64,000 bases of DNA, from contig OZ020593.1 of NCBI GenBank assembly GCA_963971535.1, forward strand, positions 37,724,787 to 37,788,786. Reading direction: 5' to 3'. This stretch comes from Notolepis coatsorum. Taxonomy: Eukaryota > Chordata > Actinopteri > Aulopiformes > Paralepididae. This document shows, in pieces, positions 1 through 11,227 of the stretch. The notes under the pieces are model-generated. The model was not told the origin of the DNA. It worked only from the letters and a program-made list of their open reading frames with translations, and did no database searches. The position numbers were made by a program, and so were the translations under genes. Numbering within the stretch: the stretch's first letter is position 1; every line of letters starts with the position of its first letter.

Positions 1-341
1 TGAAAGGGTTCTGTAGTGTGGTTGTGAAAGGGTTAAACATCTGCAGTGTGGTTGTTAAAGGGTTCATCCTCTGTAGTGTGGTTGTGAAAGGGTTCATCCT
101 CTGTAGTGTGGTTGTGAAAGGATTATCATCTGTAGTGTGGTTGTGAAAGGATTAAACCTCTGTAGTGTGGTTGTGAAAGGGTTCATCCTCTGTAGTGTGG
201 TTGTGAAAGGATGAATCATCTGTAGTGTGGTTGTGAAAGGGTTAATCCTATGTAGTGTGGTTGTGAAAGGGTTAATCATCTGCAGTGTGGTTGTGAAAGG
301 GTTAATCATCTGCAGTGTGGTTGTGAAAGGTTTACCGTCAT
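1..341. repeat. 30-bp minisatellite A, first array
   Basis: About eleven tandem copies of a 30-bp unit whose core reads tgtagtgtggttgtgaaag followed by ggttaatc or ggttcatc. Copies differ mostly in the last ten bases. The array begins at the window edge, so its true length is unknown. Because 30 is a multiple of three, one frame stays open on each strand; this is a repeat effect, not coding. The same unit returns at 1952-2212 and, diverged, at 26126-26300. Confidence 0.95.
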
Positions 342-380
342 ACACACACACACACACACAGACACACACACACACACACA
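342..380. repeat. (CA)n microsatellite
   Basis: Short CA run with one interruption between minisatellite A and the LINE copy. It probably supplied the insertion target of that LINE, since CA repeat also follows the LINE tail. Confidence 0.9.
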
Positions 381-382
381 AG

Positions 383-1193
383 GCAACTGCACCTCCTCAT
401 CCATCACGCTCAACATAGGGGCCCCCCAGGGCTGTGTTCTGAGCCCCCTCCTCTACTCCCTGTACACACATGACTGCGTGGCACAGCGGAACAACAACAC
501 AATCATCAAATTTGCTGATGACACAGTAGTGGTGGGCCTGATCTCTGCCAACGACGAGAGGGCCTACCTGGAAGAGGTAGAGAATCTGTCACAGTGGTGT
601 CAGGAGAACTGCCTCTCCCTGAACGTCAGCAAAACAAAAGAGATGATTGTGGACTTCAGGAGGTCGGGGGTCAAGGACTACAGCCCCCTCAGCATCGACG
701 GGGCACCGGTTGAGAGAGTGAACAGTTTCAAGTACTCGGAGCCCACATATCCGAGGACTTGACATGGACCACACACATTGACAGTGTTGTGAAGAAGGCA
801 CGACAACGCCTCTACTTCCTCAGGCGCCTAAGGAAGTTCCAAGTCAGTCAGAAGATCCTTAAGAACTTCTACTCATGTACAATAGAGAGCATCCTGACTG
901 GCAACATCACCTCCTGGTTTGGGAATAGCACTGCACAAGACCGTAGCAGACTACAAAGAGTGACACGTTCAGCCGAACGCACAATTGGAGGGGGGCTTCC
1001 CACCCTCCAGAACATTTACAACAAGCGGTGCAGGGGGAAGGCTAAGAGAATCATCAAGGACTCCAGCCACCCGAACAACTGCCTCTTTGAACTGCTGCGG
1101 TCAGGCAAGCGATACCGGAGTCTTAAGGCGAGCACAGAAAGACTCAGAAGAAGCTTCTATCCCCAGGCCATCAGGCTGCTCAACGAACAATAA
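383..1193 (+). pseudogene. LINE reverse transcriptase C-terminal half, frameshifted
   Basis: Encodes the RT region from [12 protein letters not shown] through FADDTVVVG, then the thumb and C-terminal part ending [11 protein letters not shown] and a stop at 1191-1193. Near 735 one C is missing relative to the sister copy (aagtactcgg against aagtacctcgg), which shifts the frame; the downstream part stays open in another frame from 759. It lacks the endonuclease and RT fingers, so it is dead on arrival. Confidence 0.9.
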
Positions 1194-1678
1194 ACACTAT
1201 GCTACAGTACAACCATCAAATGCACACAGCACACACACCACACGCACACACTCACTTAAACAAACAACACACTGCAGCACCCACTCTCCACACTTTAGAT
1301 CACCTAAACACGCTTTACACTTTATATTTAGTGGTAAAGGATTTGCACTACAACTCGTACACCTTACTGTAAATTGTACCTAAATTGTACCTCATCCCAT
1401 TTCTGCTCTGCACTATATAGTATTGTATATTAGTACATTGCATAGTAGTATATTGTATATTGTATGGTAACTCAGTTACTTCTATTCTGCATCGAACATT
1501 GTACATATGTCTATACTGAACACTGTGACCTCTATTTTTACTTCTATTTTACATGCTATACTATTTTATTTCATACTTATCTTGTCTAGCACAGTCTCTG
1601 GAGAGTAACAGTAAGAAGCATTTTGTATAAAAGTATTCTGTACTTCTGTATGACAACTATTAAAGAAACTTGAAACTT
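383..1678 (+). mobile_element. Rex1/CR1-like LINE, 5'-truncated young copy
   Basis: Starts abruptly at the position equivalent to about 34046 in the long copy at 30423-35336 and follows it to the same tail, ending in repeated acttgaa units. The two copies differ at few positions in the coding part, so both derive from a recently active source. The 5' truncation is typical of target-primed reverse transcription. Assignment to the Rex1/Babar group of the CR1 superclade rests on recognising the RT C-terminal sequence and is tentative. Confidence 0.9.
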
Positions 1679-1751
1679 GAACACACACAGAGACTCCCAC
1701 ACACCGAGTGCCATTCAGCTCCATTATATTGAAGTGACGGCAGATATCTCC

Positions 1752-1951
1752 NNNNNNNNNNNNNNNNNNNNNNNNNNNNNNNNNNNNNNNNNNNNNNNNN
1801 NNNNNNNNNNNNNNNNNNNNNNNNNNNNNNNNNNNNNNNNNNNNNNNNNNNNNNNNNNNNNNNNNNNNNNNNNNNNNNNNNNNNNNNNNNNNNNNNNNNN
1901 NNNNNNNNNNNNNNNNNNNNNNNNNNNNNNNNNNNNNNNNNNNNNNNNNNN
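1752..1951. other. Assembly gap, 200 Ns
   Basis: Exactly 200 N, a conventional placeholder size, so true length is unknown. The left flank ends in a single unit of the 15-bp minisatellite B, while the right flank resumes in minisatellite A. The gap therefore lies inside tandem repeats that the assembler could not span. Confidence 0.98.
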
Positions 1952-2212
1952 CTGTAGTGTGGTTGTGAAAGGATAAATCCGCTGTAGTGTGGTTGTGAAA
2001 GGGTTCATCCTCTATAGTGTGGTTGTGAAAGGATGAATCATCTGTAGTGTGGTTGTGAAAGGGTTAATCCTCTGTAGTGTGGTTGTGAAAGGGTTAATCC
2101 TCTGTAGTGTGGTTGTGAAAGGGTTAATCATCTGCAGTGTGGTTGTGAAAGGGTTAATCATCTGCAGTGTGGTTGTGAAAGGATTAATCCTCTGTAGTGT
2201 GGTTGTGAACGG
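1952..2212. repeat. 30-bp minisatellite A, second array
   Basis: About nine units of the same 30-bp repeat as at the window start, directly after the gap. The last unit changes gaaagg to gaacgg and then runs without a spacer into minisatellite B. Confidence 0.95.
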
Positions 2213-2430
2213 GTTCTCCACAGCAGACATCTCCACAGCAGACATCTCCACAGCAGATATCTCCACAGCAGATATCTCCACAGCAGACATCTCCACAGCA
2301 GACATCTCCACAGCAGACATCTCCACAGCAGACATCTCCACAGCAGATATCTCCACAGCAGATATCTCCACAGCAGACATCTCCACAGCAGATATCTCCA
2401 CAGCAGATATCTCCACAGCAGATAATCTCC
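2213..2430. repeat. 15-bp minisatellite B
   Basis: About fourteen copies of tctccacagcagaca, alternating with a variant ending gata. The 15-bp period keeps frames open on both strands (ADIST repeats on plus, EISAV on minus). No start context or non-repeat coding supports a gene. Confidence 0.95.
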
Positions 2431-3990
2431 AAAATTAGGCAAATCACACTGACTCTATCTGGATGGACAGATAGCACTCCAGGTAAGGGGGAATATATGT
2501 TTTTTAATATTGGGTGAACTGCCCCTTTAGCCTGGCTGTTCCACCCGACGGGGTCGGTACCGACCCCAAAATGGCATATGGTCATAAATCAATATTTTTC
2601 ACAGTGTTTTGCGATTTTTTTTATCAAACGTTTTCAAGTATTAACATCACTAACATGTCACAAATGCATGTAGAATGTATATTATCATCAATACGTTTAG
2701 CAATAGGTTAAAAGTGCCATTAGATAGTTTTAACTTCTCGATTTGCTGAAGTCTATTGCAAGACGGCGACCATTTTGGAAGATTTTAATCATGGGAATTG
2801 TAGTTTATTTGCAGCCAATTTGTCGAGGGCATGCATAGCTGTGGATCAGCGTTGGAATTATTCCGAACTACACTTCCTGGCAGATACTCTGGGGGTTCAA
2901 AGTTCAGCGTTCTGAATGAATTATTTCAATAACTGTTGTTATTCGGGATAATAAGCCACAAAAGGTACTGTTTTTGACAAATATTGAAACGCAGTTAGTT
3001 TCTCCTCCCTATTGTTAGCATGTAGCAACAATTAGATCTGAATTTTTTTTCAAAATGGTTGCACTGTGGTGAAAATAAAAAGGCACAGTAAATTACAGTA
3101 GATATCATTATCTGTTCTTATGCACGCCTGGTGATACTAAATCCAAATTGAACTCGGGCATTTGAAAGATAATATATGTATATATATATATATATACAAA
3201 TGTGCGAATTGGCTATAATAAGGTAATTTATAAGCATCATATTCTATATTCTATAATAATATTTCAAATTGCATTGGTCCGGATGGGAGAATTCAGTACT
3301 GTATCTACAGAACCTTCTGTTTAATCATCTTCCCTTTATTAATTTCCTTAGATTTTTTGTACATATGATCTCAAGAAGGTACTGAACAAGATCAGTGGCA
3401 GTTCCTTAAGTTTGGTCATTATTATCATGGTGTTATTCACTGTCAAAGATTCAAAGAAAAATCATAATTCATATTCTCCTTTGTTTCATCACAATTTAAG
3501 CAAGCCTAGTAATAGACACAATATTTCTGACACTGTGAATACATTCCCTGAGGTCCATAAATGTACCTAGATACCAAGAATATGCTAATGGACCTTGTAG
3601 AAGTGGAGCAATATTCCATTTACCTATGTATATATTTTAGGCGAAAATATTCCACGGGTGGAACAGGAAGACTATAGTTATGCACTAAATAAGATGGGCA
3701 CTAAGTAACCAGGAACACAGATGGCATAAATACTGTACATGCAGTGGTAGGCACACGTTGTAGTGCTCCTCCTCAGGCAGTGCTGGAGGTATTTGAATAT
3801 TCCTTTGATATTAATGGTATTGGTTCTGTTGTTGAAGCATTTCACCTTCTTGCTACATCAAAGAAGGGGAAAGGCACATTTGAGTCAACTATCCGGCTTC
3901 TGTTCCGAGCTGGCTCTCACCACTAACAACAAGGAGTCCATTCTCTGGGGTGATTGACAGCTTCAGTTGACCTATGGGAGGGGAGAGAGC

Positions 3991-3992
<2 letters not shown>
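2431..3992. other. No gene seen
   Basis: AT-rich sequence with a short TA run near 3176-3197. A gggtgaactgcccctttag motif near 2511 resembles an end of a TTAA-type MITE, but I find no partner end. Open frames here are under 70 codons and look random. Confidence 0.6.

Positions 3993-4071
<79 letters not shown>
3993..4071. repeat. (GA)n microsatellite
   Basis: About forty GA units, flanked by purine-rich sequence. Confidence 0.95.
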
Positions 4072-4073
<2 letters not shown>

Positions 4074-4365
4074 CAGTCCAATTCAGTGATGCAGTGGTCA
4101 AATTAAAATCCAGTAACACAGTAACACCATGATCCCCAATGCAGACTTGTATTTCCAATAATATAATTATTTGTATATAAAATAATGTATATTATATATA
4201 TTATATATATAAATATATTGATCCATCACGCAGTAATGTAGGGAAGAATGAGGAGAGCTTCCTTTTCTGTATGCCTGTATGGTGCTTTATTTCCACTCAA
4301 TATGGGGTCATACACAACACAGCTACCTGCTAATACGCTAGCTTCACAACAACAACAACAATAAC

Positions 4366-4720
4366 TAGGGATGCTCGATATTGGCTTTTTTACCGATACC
4401 GATATACCGATATTGTCCAACTCTTAATTTCCGATACCGATATCAACCGATACCGATATATGCAGGGTCCCCCCCCCCTCGCAAACATTTTATAATTTCA
4501 GGTAATTAACATTACATATCTCTTGTTGTGGAATTAACACAACATTATGCATACTTTTGACAATAAATAAAATCAGAATGTGTTCTTACTTGCTTGCCTG
4601 GGTAAATAAAGGTTATAGAAATGTAAAAAAAAAAAAACGATACCGATATTTTCCGATATCACATTTTAATGCCGATATCGGCCGATAATATCGGTAGGCC
4701 GATAATATCGGACATCCCTA
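4366..4720. mobile_element. hAT-type MITE inside an LTR
   Basis: Ends read tagggatg and catcccta and the interior is rich in cgataccgatat and ccgatattatcgg, so both halves can pair. Flanking 8-bp sequences acaataac (4358-4365) and acgataac (4721-4728) differ at one base, as expected for an aged hAT target duplication. The surrounding LTR sequence continues on both sides, which proves insertion after the LTR was in place. No coding potential. Confidence 0.9.
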
Positions 4721-4989
4721 ACGATAACATAACACTCCCAATCTCCCGGGCGGAAACAACACACCCATGATAAACAGAGCGACACACAAAACCCCAGAAC
4801 ATTACACTACCCCCCCCCCCCCCCCCCCCTTCTGAGCTCTCGCCCCGAGAGACACATCACAACATGCCATCACCGGTATAACAACACACTTCCAACAACA
4901 TTTTCCATTCCAAGCAGTCCTTGAAACGACCTGGCGGCCGCCTCCGCCTCTGCGGTCGCGTTGCCCCTGTCAGATGGACCATCATGGAC

Positions 4990-5985
4990 GGGATCTACCT
5001 GCTGCTGCTCCCGGAAAGAAAATGTCCGGGGGGTGTGAAGCCTGTCACACACAGGGGACACAGTCCGTGATTCTGATGGGCCCCAAGCATGGGAAGAGGG
5101 GGCGCAGTGGTGGCCAGGACACTGTCTCTCGGTGAGGCCGCTGGGAGGGCTGGGTCTTGAAGAGGGAGGCAATCCCCTCTGTACGGGGCCAGTCTGTCTC
5201 TGTGAAGAGCAACTTTTGTCCCCCTGAGTGGCAGTTGTACCCTGTATACCACCTCCTCCAACCTCTCCAGCACCCTGCAAGGCCCCAGCCAGTGACAGTG
5301 CAGTTTAGAGCACTGCCCCCTCTTCCTCCGAGAGCTATACAACCAGACCAGTTCCCCAGCCTGGAAGTGCCTCCCCTTAGCCCGCACATCGTAGTTCCTT
5401 TTTTGCATCATGCCCGCCTTTTCCAGCTGACCCCGGGCAAAGTTGTGAGCGGACTCCATTCGATCCTGGAGTCTCCTGGTATACTCCCTCCCCGGGGGAA
5501 CGATTGAGTGTCGGGGGGCTTGCCCAACGCCACCTCTGTTGGCGTCCGGAGCTCTCAGTGCTGGCGTGCAGGAGGTGGATTCCTGGACAGCGGATCGATA
5601 TGCCATGAGAACAAGGGGGAGGTGCTCTGCTATGAGAATGGCTAGCTGCTTGCCCAGCGCCCTGTTGAACCTTTCCACTAACCCATCACTTTGTGGGTGC
5701 AGAGCAGTGGTTCGGGTCTTCTTCGTGCCTAGCCGCTCACACATGGTGACTCAAAGTTTCTCCCTTGATCACTGTGGAGGGTTTCCGCTGCACCGAACCG
5801 ACTGAACATGCCCTCCACCAGTGCATCAACCACAGTCTTCGCCTCCTGATCCGGTAACGCATATGCCTCCAGCCACTTTGTGAAATAGTCCATGGCGGCC
5901 GGCACGTAGCGATTGCCTTTGTCAGTGCACGGAAACAGCCCCATCACATCCACCGCCACTCTCTCCATGGGGGCTATCACCCCCA
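4990..5985 (-). pseudogene. Retroelement integrase remnant
   Basis: Minus-strand translation shows the core of a Ty3/Gypsy integrase: a VAVDVMG segment, a YFTKWLEAY segment, a LHSDQGRNFES segment, an HPQSDGLVERFNRAL segment, and downstream a GPY/F-like module (WLGPCRVLERL). These match the DDE-type integrase of Metaviridae. It is a fossil and not functional. Confidence 0.85.
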
Positions 5986-6320
5986 GCTGCTAGAGCAGTG
6001 CGTGGGACTGATCAGGTGGGCCCTTGTATGCTGCGCAGATCCATACAGAGGAGGCATACTTTAAATATATAACAATGATAAGGCATCTTTGAGTGTCCTC
6101 TTTTTTGGAAATCACAATATATAATACGCTAGCTTCACAACAACAACAACGATAGCATCCAGTGCGTCACTCCCAATCTCACGGGGGGAAACAACACCCC
6201 CAGCTAAACAGAGCGACACACAAAACCCCAGAACATTACAATATATATGTCCTCAAAAAGACCTAATCATTGCATTAATCTGATATTGCTTACAGTGATC
6301 TATTCTATACTATGCATTTT

Positions 6321-6763
6321 TTTTTTTTTTTATTATCCTTCTTCCCCTCCTTTTTCCCGATTTTTCTCCCATCCCACCCTTCCTGGTTGTTGCGTACCTA
6401 CCCCTACTGTTGTTCCGGGAGACCGGAGACTGTCACATGCTTTCCTCCGACGCATGTGCAGCCTGGGGCAGGCCAACCTGGCCGCGCAGGTTCTCACCGG
6501 GGTGTAGCGTGTGGGAGGCCACACTATCTCTCCTTAGTTCCAACCCTTGCTGAGCAGGCGCCCCGACCGAACTGTAGGGGTCGCTGTCCACAACGCCCTG
6601 GACCCACCCTTCAGCTTTCCCACCCCCTGATACAGCCAATTGTATCAGTGTGAGAGGCCAGCCAAGCTGATAGCAACGCCGGGAGCTGGATTCGAACAGG
6701 CGAATCCAGTGTCTCCCGGTGTTGGTGACGAACGTAATCTCCGTGCGCCACCTGCCCCCCCCC
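6321..6763 (-). mobile_element. tRNA-derived SINE
   Basis: An 11-bp perfect target duplication, ctatgcatttt, lies at 6310-6320 and 6764-6774. On the minus strand the element starts with a tRNA-like head containing ggtggcgcacgg (box A region) and gttcgaatcc (box B), followed by a long unrelated body and an A-rich end (the T run at 6317-6334 on plus). The same family occurs at 8866-9375 and 50281-50752. It would be transcribed by RNA polymerase III and mobilised by a LINE. Confidence 0.9.
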
Positions 6764-7152
6764 CTATGCATTTTAATAATGAAGATTGATGGGCTTTATA
6801 AAACATACAAATAATAATGATAATAATAATAATGAAGAAAAGTGTGAATAAAGTATGTAAACTGAGTTGAGGTGGTTCTGTTCTGTACTGTACTGTACAT
6901 CCCAGGTCCAGTTATGACAGAGTGCTGTGCCCCAATCCTCTTTCCTGTTGGCCCTAGTAGCACAGTTCAGTACAATATACACTTAGGTCATAGGTCACAT
7001 AGCACAGGCCTACTGTATGACCCGTAAACGATTGAAAATAATACAATTTTGACTGAGCGTTTCTATTTCAACCACCGCAGCTTGTCTAGCCTTTACGGCA
7101 CTGATGTTGCAGCCCAGGAAACTCACAGACCATACACACAGGAAACTCCCAG

Positions 7153-7154
<2 letters not shown>

Positions 7155-7208
<54 letters not shown>

Positions 7209-7227
7209 ACACACACACACACACACA
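7155..7227. repeat. (CA)n microsatellite
   Basis: CA run with a single T interruption near 7203. Confidence 0.95.
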
Positions 7228-7354
7228 GGGGAGAGATGAGGTGAGACAGTCTGAGAAATAAGTGAGTCAGAGAAAAGTAATTTCACATGGCATGCTCTAA
7301 AAAGAGACAAGTAGACAGTGAAAACAGAGCTTTTAATCAAGACTCTCACATGTT

Positions 7355-7520
7355 CATTCTTCCCACAGGCTGTTAAAACCAGTATGTTCCGAGACCATGA
7401 GATTAATAAAAGCAGCAATGTGAAACGCTACTACGAGACAAAGCACAACTCTTTTGAACAAATATACCCACTCAAATCCAACCTGAGGGCACAGAAAATA
7501 AACAATCCAAGAGCCCAATA
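7355..7520 (+). pseudogene. BED-finger-like transposase fragment
   Basis: After a pyrimidine-rich tract and the acceptor-like cttcccacag (7360-7369) the frame encodes a short peptide with NVKRYYETKH, then YPLKSNLRAQKI, ending at a stop at 7519. The NVxRHYxTKH pattern is the second half of BED-type zinc fingers in domesticated and free hAT transposases such as the GTF2IRD2/SCAND3 group. Only this exon-like piece is visible; the cysteine half and catalytic core are missing. Probably a decayed fragment. Confidence 0.5.
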
Positions 7521-7713
7521 GGATCGATCCACCAGAAGGAGTCAAGGAGTGCATGACTGCAGTAGCTGGAATCTTACTTGAGGAAGAGAAAGTGGGGGAG
7601 TGGGATATAAGAGGGAAAGTAAGAGAAAAGGAGTTTAAGCTGTTCAATTGAGTATGTCAAACGTAGAACCATATATCTCGTTTTGACGTTTTCAGAGGAA
7701 TAATGTTTTCAAA

Positions 7714-8121
7714 CTTTATTATATAAAGATGATAAATTAGAGTGTTGTGTTTATTCATTGTTAAAGACAGTAGAGGTTGAGTACTTTATTATCTAAAGAT
7801 GGAAAGTTAGAGTGCTGTGTTTATTCATAGGTAAAGACAGTAGAGGTTGATTTTTTTTATTATCTAAAGACGTTAAGTTAGAGTGCTGTGTTCATTCATA
7901 TGCAAAGACAGTAGAGGTTGATTACTTTATTATCTAAAGACGTTAAGTTAGAGTGCTGTGTTCATTCATAGGCAAAGACAGTAGAGGTTGAGTACTTTAT
8001 TATCTAAAGATGGTAAGTTAGAGTGTTGTGTTCATTTGCAGACAGTAGAGGTTGAGTACTTTATTATCTAAAGATGGTAAGTTAGAGTGTTGTGTTCATT
8101 CATACAGTAGAGGTTGAGTAC
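7714..8121. repeat. 62-70-bp minisatellite
   Basis: Six imperfect tandem units, each containing actttattatctaaag, gttagagtg and gacagtagaggttga. Two of the six, near the right end, are shortened in their middle. Confidence 0.95.
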
Positions 8122-8373
8122 TTCCTGGTGACATATCACATTCACACATCAAGTGAATGGGATTGATTTTACTACTGAAAATACATGGGTTGCCCAAAAT
8201 ATTTCAAAATGTATTTATATGGTTCTTCAGAGCAAGGATTCAACTGTTGAGATTGTTTATTATAAAATTGGTTGAAACTTTTAAAATGTGAAAAAACAAG
8301 AAAAATCAAAATGCAAGCTACACTTTAAAATGATGACATGAAGTTTTATGAGTCGAGATTTAGTGACTCGACT

Positions 8374-9552
8374 CAACAGTCATCTCCCGCCTCGACTACT
8401 GCAACGCACTGCTTGCTGGCCTCCCGGCCACTGCCACCAAGCCTCTTCAACTCATTCAAAACGCAGCGGCCCACCTGATCTCAAACCTATACCAAAGTCG
8501 GCCCATGTCAGCCCACTTTATAGGGACCTGCACTGGCTCCCCATTGCTGCACGAATCCGCGTCAAGGCCCTCGACCTGGCATACCGTGCGGCAAAGGGAA
8601 CCGCTCCCGCCTACCTCCGGTCAATGGTCTCTAACTACACACCCTCAAGACCCCGAAGCTCTGCATCTTCTGGCTGTTTCAGACCCACTCCTATCCAAGC
8701 TCCGGGAGGGTCATCTATTCTAGGAGAACCTGCCTTTTCTCAGTCCTTGACCCACAATGGTGGAATGAACTACCCACCCCAGTTACTTAGGTCAGCCGAA
8801 ACCCGTCCAATCTTTCGCCGTCGACTAAAGACGCACTTCTTCAACCATTATCTGACATTTTAAGAAGGTGGTGGGGTGGTGCAGTGGGCAAGGCACTCGC
8901 CACCAATGCTGGAGATGCTGGGTTCGAGCCCAGCTCTCCACATTGTTTTCAGTTTGGCTGGTCGTCCGTACTAATACAATTGGCAGTATTAGGGGGAGGG
9001 AAAACTGAGGGGTGGGGATCGGATGTTGTGGACAGTGACTCCTACAGGTCGGTTGGTGCGTCTACGCAGTAGAATCAAGAAGCGATGGGGGCGGCGCCCC
9101 TCCAAAGCGCAGACCCCTGACGCTGAAAGATCGCGCCGCGCAGGTGAAAAGATGCGATGGCTGCTACCTCAAGTATCGGAGGGGACTCGTGCTATGTATG
9201 GCTTCGTCCACATTGCAGCCGGCTTGTGGGAGGCAAGAAACAGCGTTCGAGACAGGGGAGGGTTGAATTGGACGATACGAAATGGGGATGGGAGAAAAAT
9301 AGAAAATGGCGGAAAAAGTGGATCAAAAAAAAATAATATTGAAATGAAAGAAATAAAAAATATATATAAAAAAAATTGAACCCTAACTAACCTTACTGTC
9401 ATGCACTTGTCCTAATAAACTAACCTACACTGTAGCACTCAACACTTTGATGAACATTGTTACTCAGCCGATAGAGTTGTGCCCTTCCTGCTGACTGACA
9501 GAACGTGTAAGTCTGTGACTAAATGTAAATGTAAATGTAAATGTAAATGTAA
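8374..9552 (+). mobile_element. L2-type LINE 3' fragment with SINE insertion
   Basis: Begins in the RT C-terminal region (SRLDYCNALLAGLP, then LHWLPIAARIRVKALDLAYR), includes FRRRLKTHFFNHYL near the end of the protein, and resumes after a SINE with the L2 3' untranslated region and an aaatgt-repeat tail (9519-9552). Frame breaks split the protein into two readings. The same 3' region in the opposite orientation ends the minus-strand L2 at 21017. 5'-truncated and inactive. Confidence 0.9.
8866..9375 (+). mobile_element. tRNA-derived SINE nested in L2
   Basis: Head contains ggggtggtgcagtggg (box A region) and gggttcgagccc (box B); body shares blocks with the SINEs at 6321 and 50281, such as a segment near cttgtgggag. 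It separates the L2 coding end from the L2 tail. A clear target duplication is not visible, partly because the right junction is A-rich. Confidence 0.85.
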
Positions 9553-9559
9553 AAACACT

Positions 9560-9752
<193 letters not shown>

Positions 9753-10103
9753 GGTTATGTATGCCTGTTTCTCCCTCGGTCCCTTGGTTTTTCTGTTGTA
9801 ATTTCTGCTCGTCTGTTGACCCCCTCTCTCTCCCAGATCATCCAACCTTGCTGCAATGTACCTTGCTGCAATGTACCTTGTGGTCTGTTGACATTGGCAA
9901 AGTGTATCCTAAATGCCCCCCACCCCCACCTCATTAACAGCAGGCAAGGCTGAGATGTGGGAGACTTGGTTGTGAGACAGCACTCAGTTTGTCGTTCCCA
10001 CACTGAATGAACTTGGCATGATTTCCAACCTATGACTGTTGTGTAAGACTCAAGTAGTCAAAATACTGTTTTAAACATCTCGTGTTTGGTACAATGGAAA
10101 ATA
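9753..10103. other. No gene seen
   Basis: Unremarkable sequence between the microsatellite and the next element. A tandem pair of ttgctgcaatgtacc occurs near 9848-9880. Confidence 0.5.
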
Positions 10104-10107
10104 TTAA

Positions 10108-10904
10108 AGGGGACATGCATTGCTATTCCTTTCACTATTTGGGCAACTTTACACAAGTCCTGTGAGTCTATGGAATACATCTGTAAAGTTTCTTTCAAAA
10201 AAAATTCATTGTTTTGTATTTTTTATCAATTACTCTAAAGCAGCATTTTTCCACTTCAAGATTTCAAGCTGTTTTGGGCTGGGCTCCACCCGTAAGCACT
10301 TTGAGTGACAGTCACCCACAGTCTGACTGGCAGACAGAGAGAGATATAGAAAGATTGAGGGCGATACTAATCAATTTCGCCACAGGGGCATAATCCCATG
10401 GGACAATGCATTGGTAACTTGTTTCAAATGACAATATATACCCCTGTGAATATTATTGCACGGATCGGAATATGGGCGCGCCCGTGGGAGTCAAAGATAT
10501 TTTGACAGTGATATGCGTGATGTCTGTGTGTAAATGCGTGTGTGTTTCCCAGAGAGAAGCTTGTGTCCCTCTCTCTCTCTCTCTCCCTCTCTATCTCTCT
10601 CTCTCCCTCTCTCTCTCTCTCTCGCTCGCTCGCTCGTTCTGTGCTGTCTCTGTCAGCACCCGCGCACGTCAACCCGTTTGAGGAAGTAATTCCACTCGCT
10701 CTGTTGTTGAGCGAATTGTTGATTGTGGGCGGTGACTACAACCAGTGCCTTACTCACGTCAGCAAAACAGTCAAATCAGAATGGCTTAGTTGAGTGAGGG
10801 AGGATCTTGTGAGAATTAGAGACACAGACCCCATTGATATAAACCCCCATTGCTAGGAAACAATGCTAAACACTGGAAAAGGCCATTTATAAGACACGGG
10901 ACCT
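10108..10904. mobile_element. Non-autonomous element with TTAA target duplication
   Basis: Flanked by TTAA at 10104-10107 and 10905-10908; ends read aggggacatg and, inverted, aggtcccgtg. TTAA duplications are typical of piggyBac and Kolobok elements. The interior includes a CT microsatellite (10567-10623) and a block with ggtaacttgttt and atgacaatatatac that recurs near 54902-54932 in the large hAT-type element. No transposase is visible. Confidence 0.55.
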
Positions 10905-11227
10905 TTAAGTTGTCTCAAAAGGTGCCAAACCCCACCTATCTGGCACAACGTACGAGGTTAACCAGGCGCACAGAGCTAAGTGCCCTAGATAGATTGACAG
11001 CACAGATTTGGGAGGATGTTAAAGCATTATGGTCTAGTGAAGACTGACGGGATGGGATGATATGTTTACCGCACGATACGATCTGAGACACTATATGGGG
11101 TTCATGATTCGACGTCCGCCCGTACTGATGGTTTCAGTGCAGATGCAGCGGTCTTCACCTCAGCGTTGTCTGACTTTTGGTTGTAATGGCTGACAGAGAG
11201 CGCAAGTCATCTAATTTGTGATTACTA
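10905..11227. other. No gene seen
   Basis: A short open frame ending near 11047 (SALDRLTAQIWEDVKALWSSED) has no family I recognise. Nothing else supported. Confidence 0.4.

Larger units (their letters stand above)
4230..6240 (-). mobile_element. Ty3/Gypsy LTR retrotransposon fossil
   Basis: Two LTR-like copies in the same orientation, at roughly 4230-4806 and 6120-6240, share gctagcttcacaacaac, gagcgacacacaaaacccc and an end reading cagaacattaca. Read on the minus strand this gives an LTR start of tgtaatgttctg. Between them lies minus-strand integrase-like sequence. The element is a broken fossil, far shorter than a whole Ty3/Gypsy element, with several breaks. A hAT MITE has inserted in the left LTR-like copy. 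Divergence between the LTR copies and the later insertion point to an old element. The left outer edge is uncertain. Confidence 0.75.

Noticed and set aside
2505-2540. Possible end of a TTAA MITE
   Set aside because: Only one end recognised; no partner or target duplication.
3744-3957. Two overlapping 60-codon frames
   Set aside because: Short, overlapping in different frames, next to a GA microsatellite; no family.
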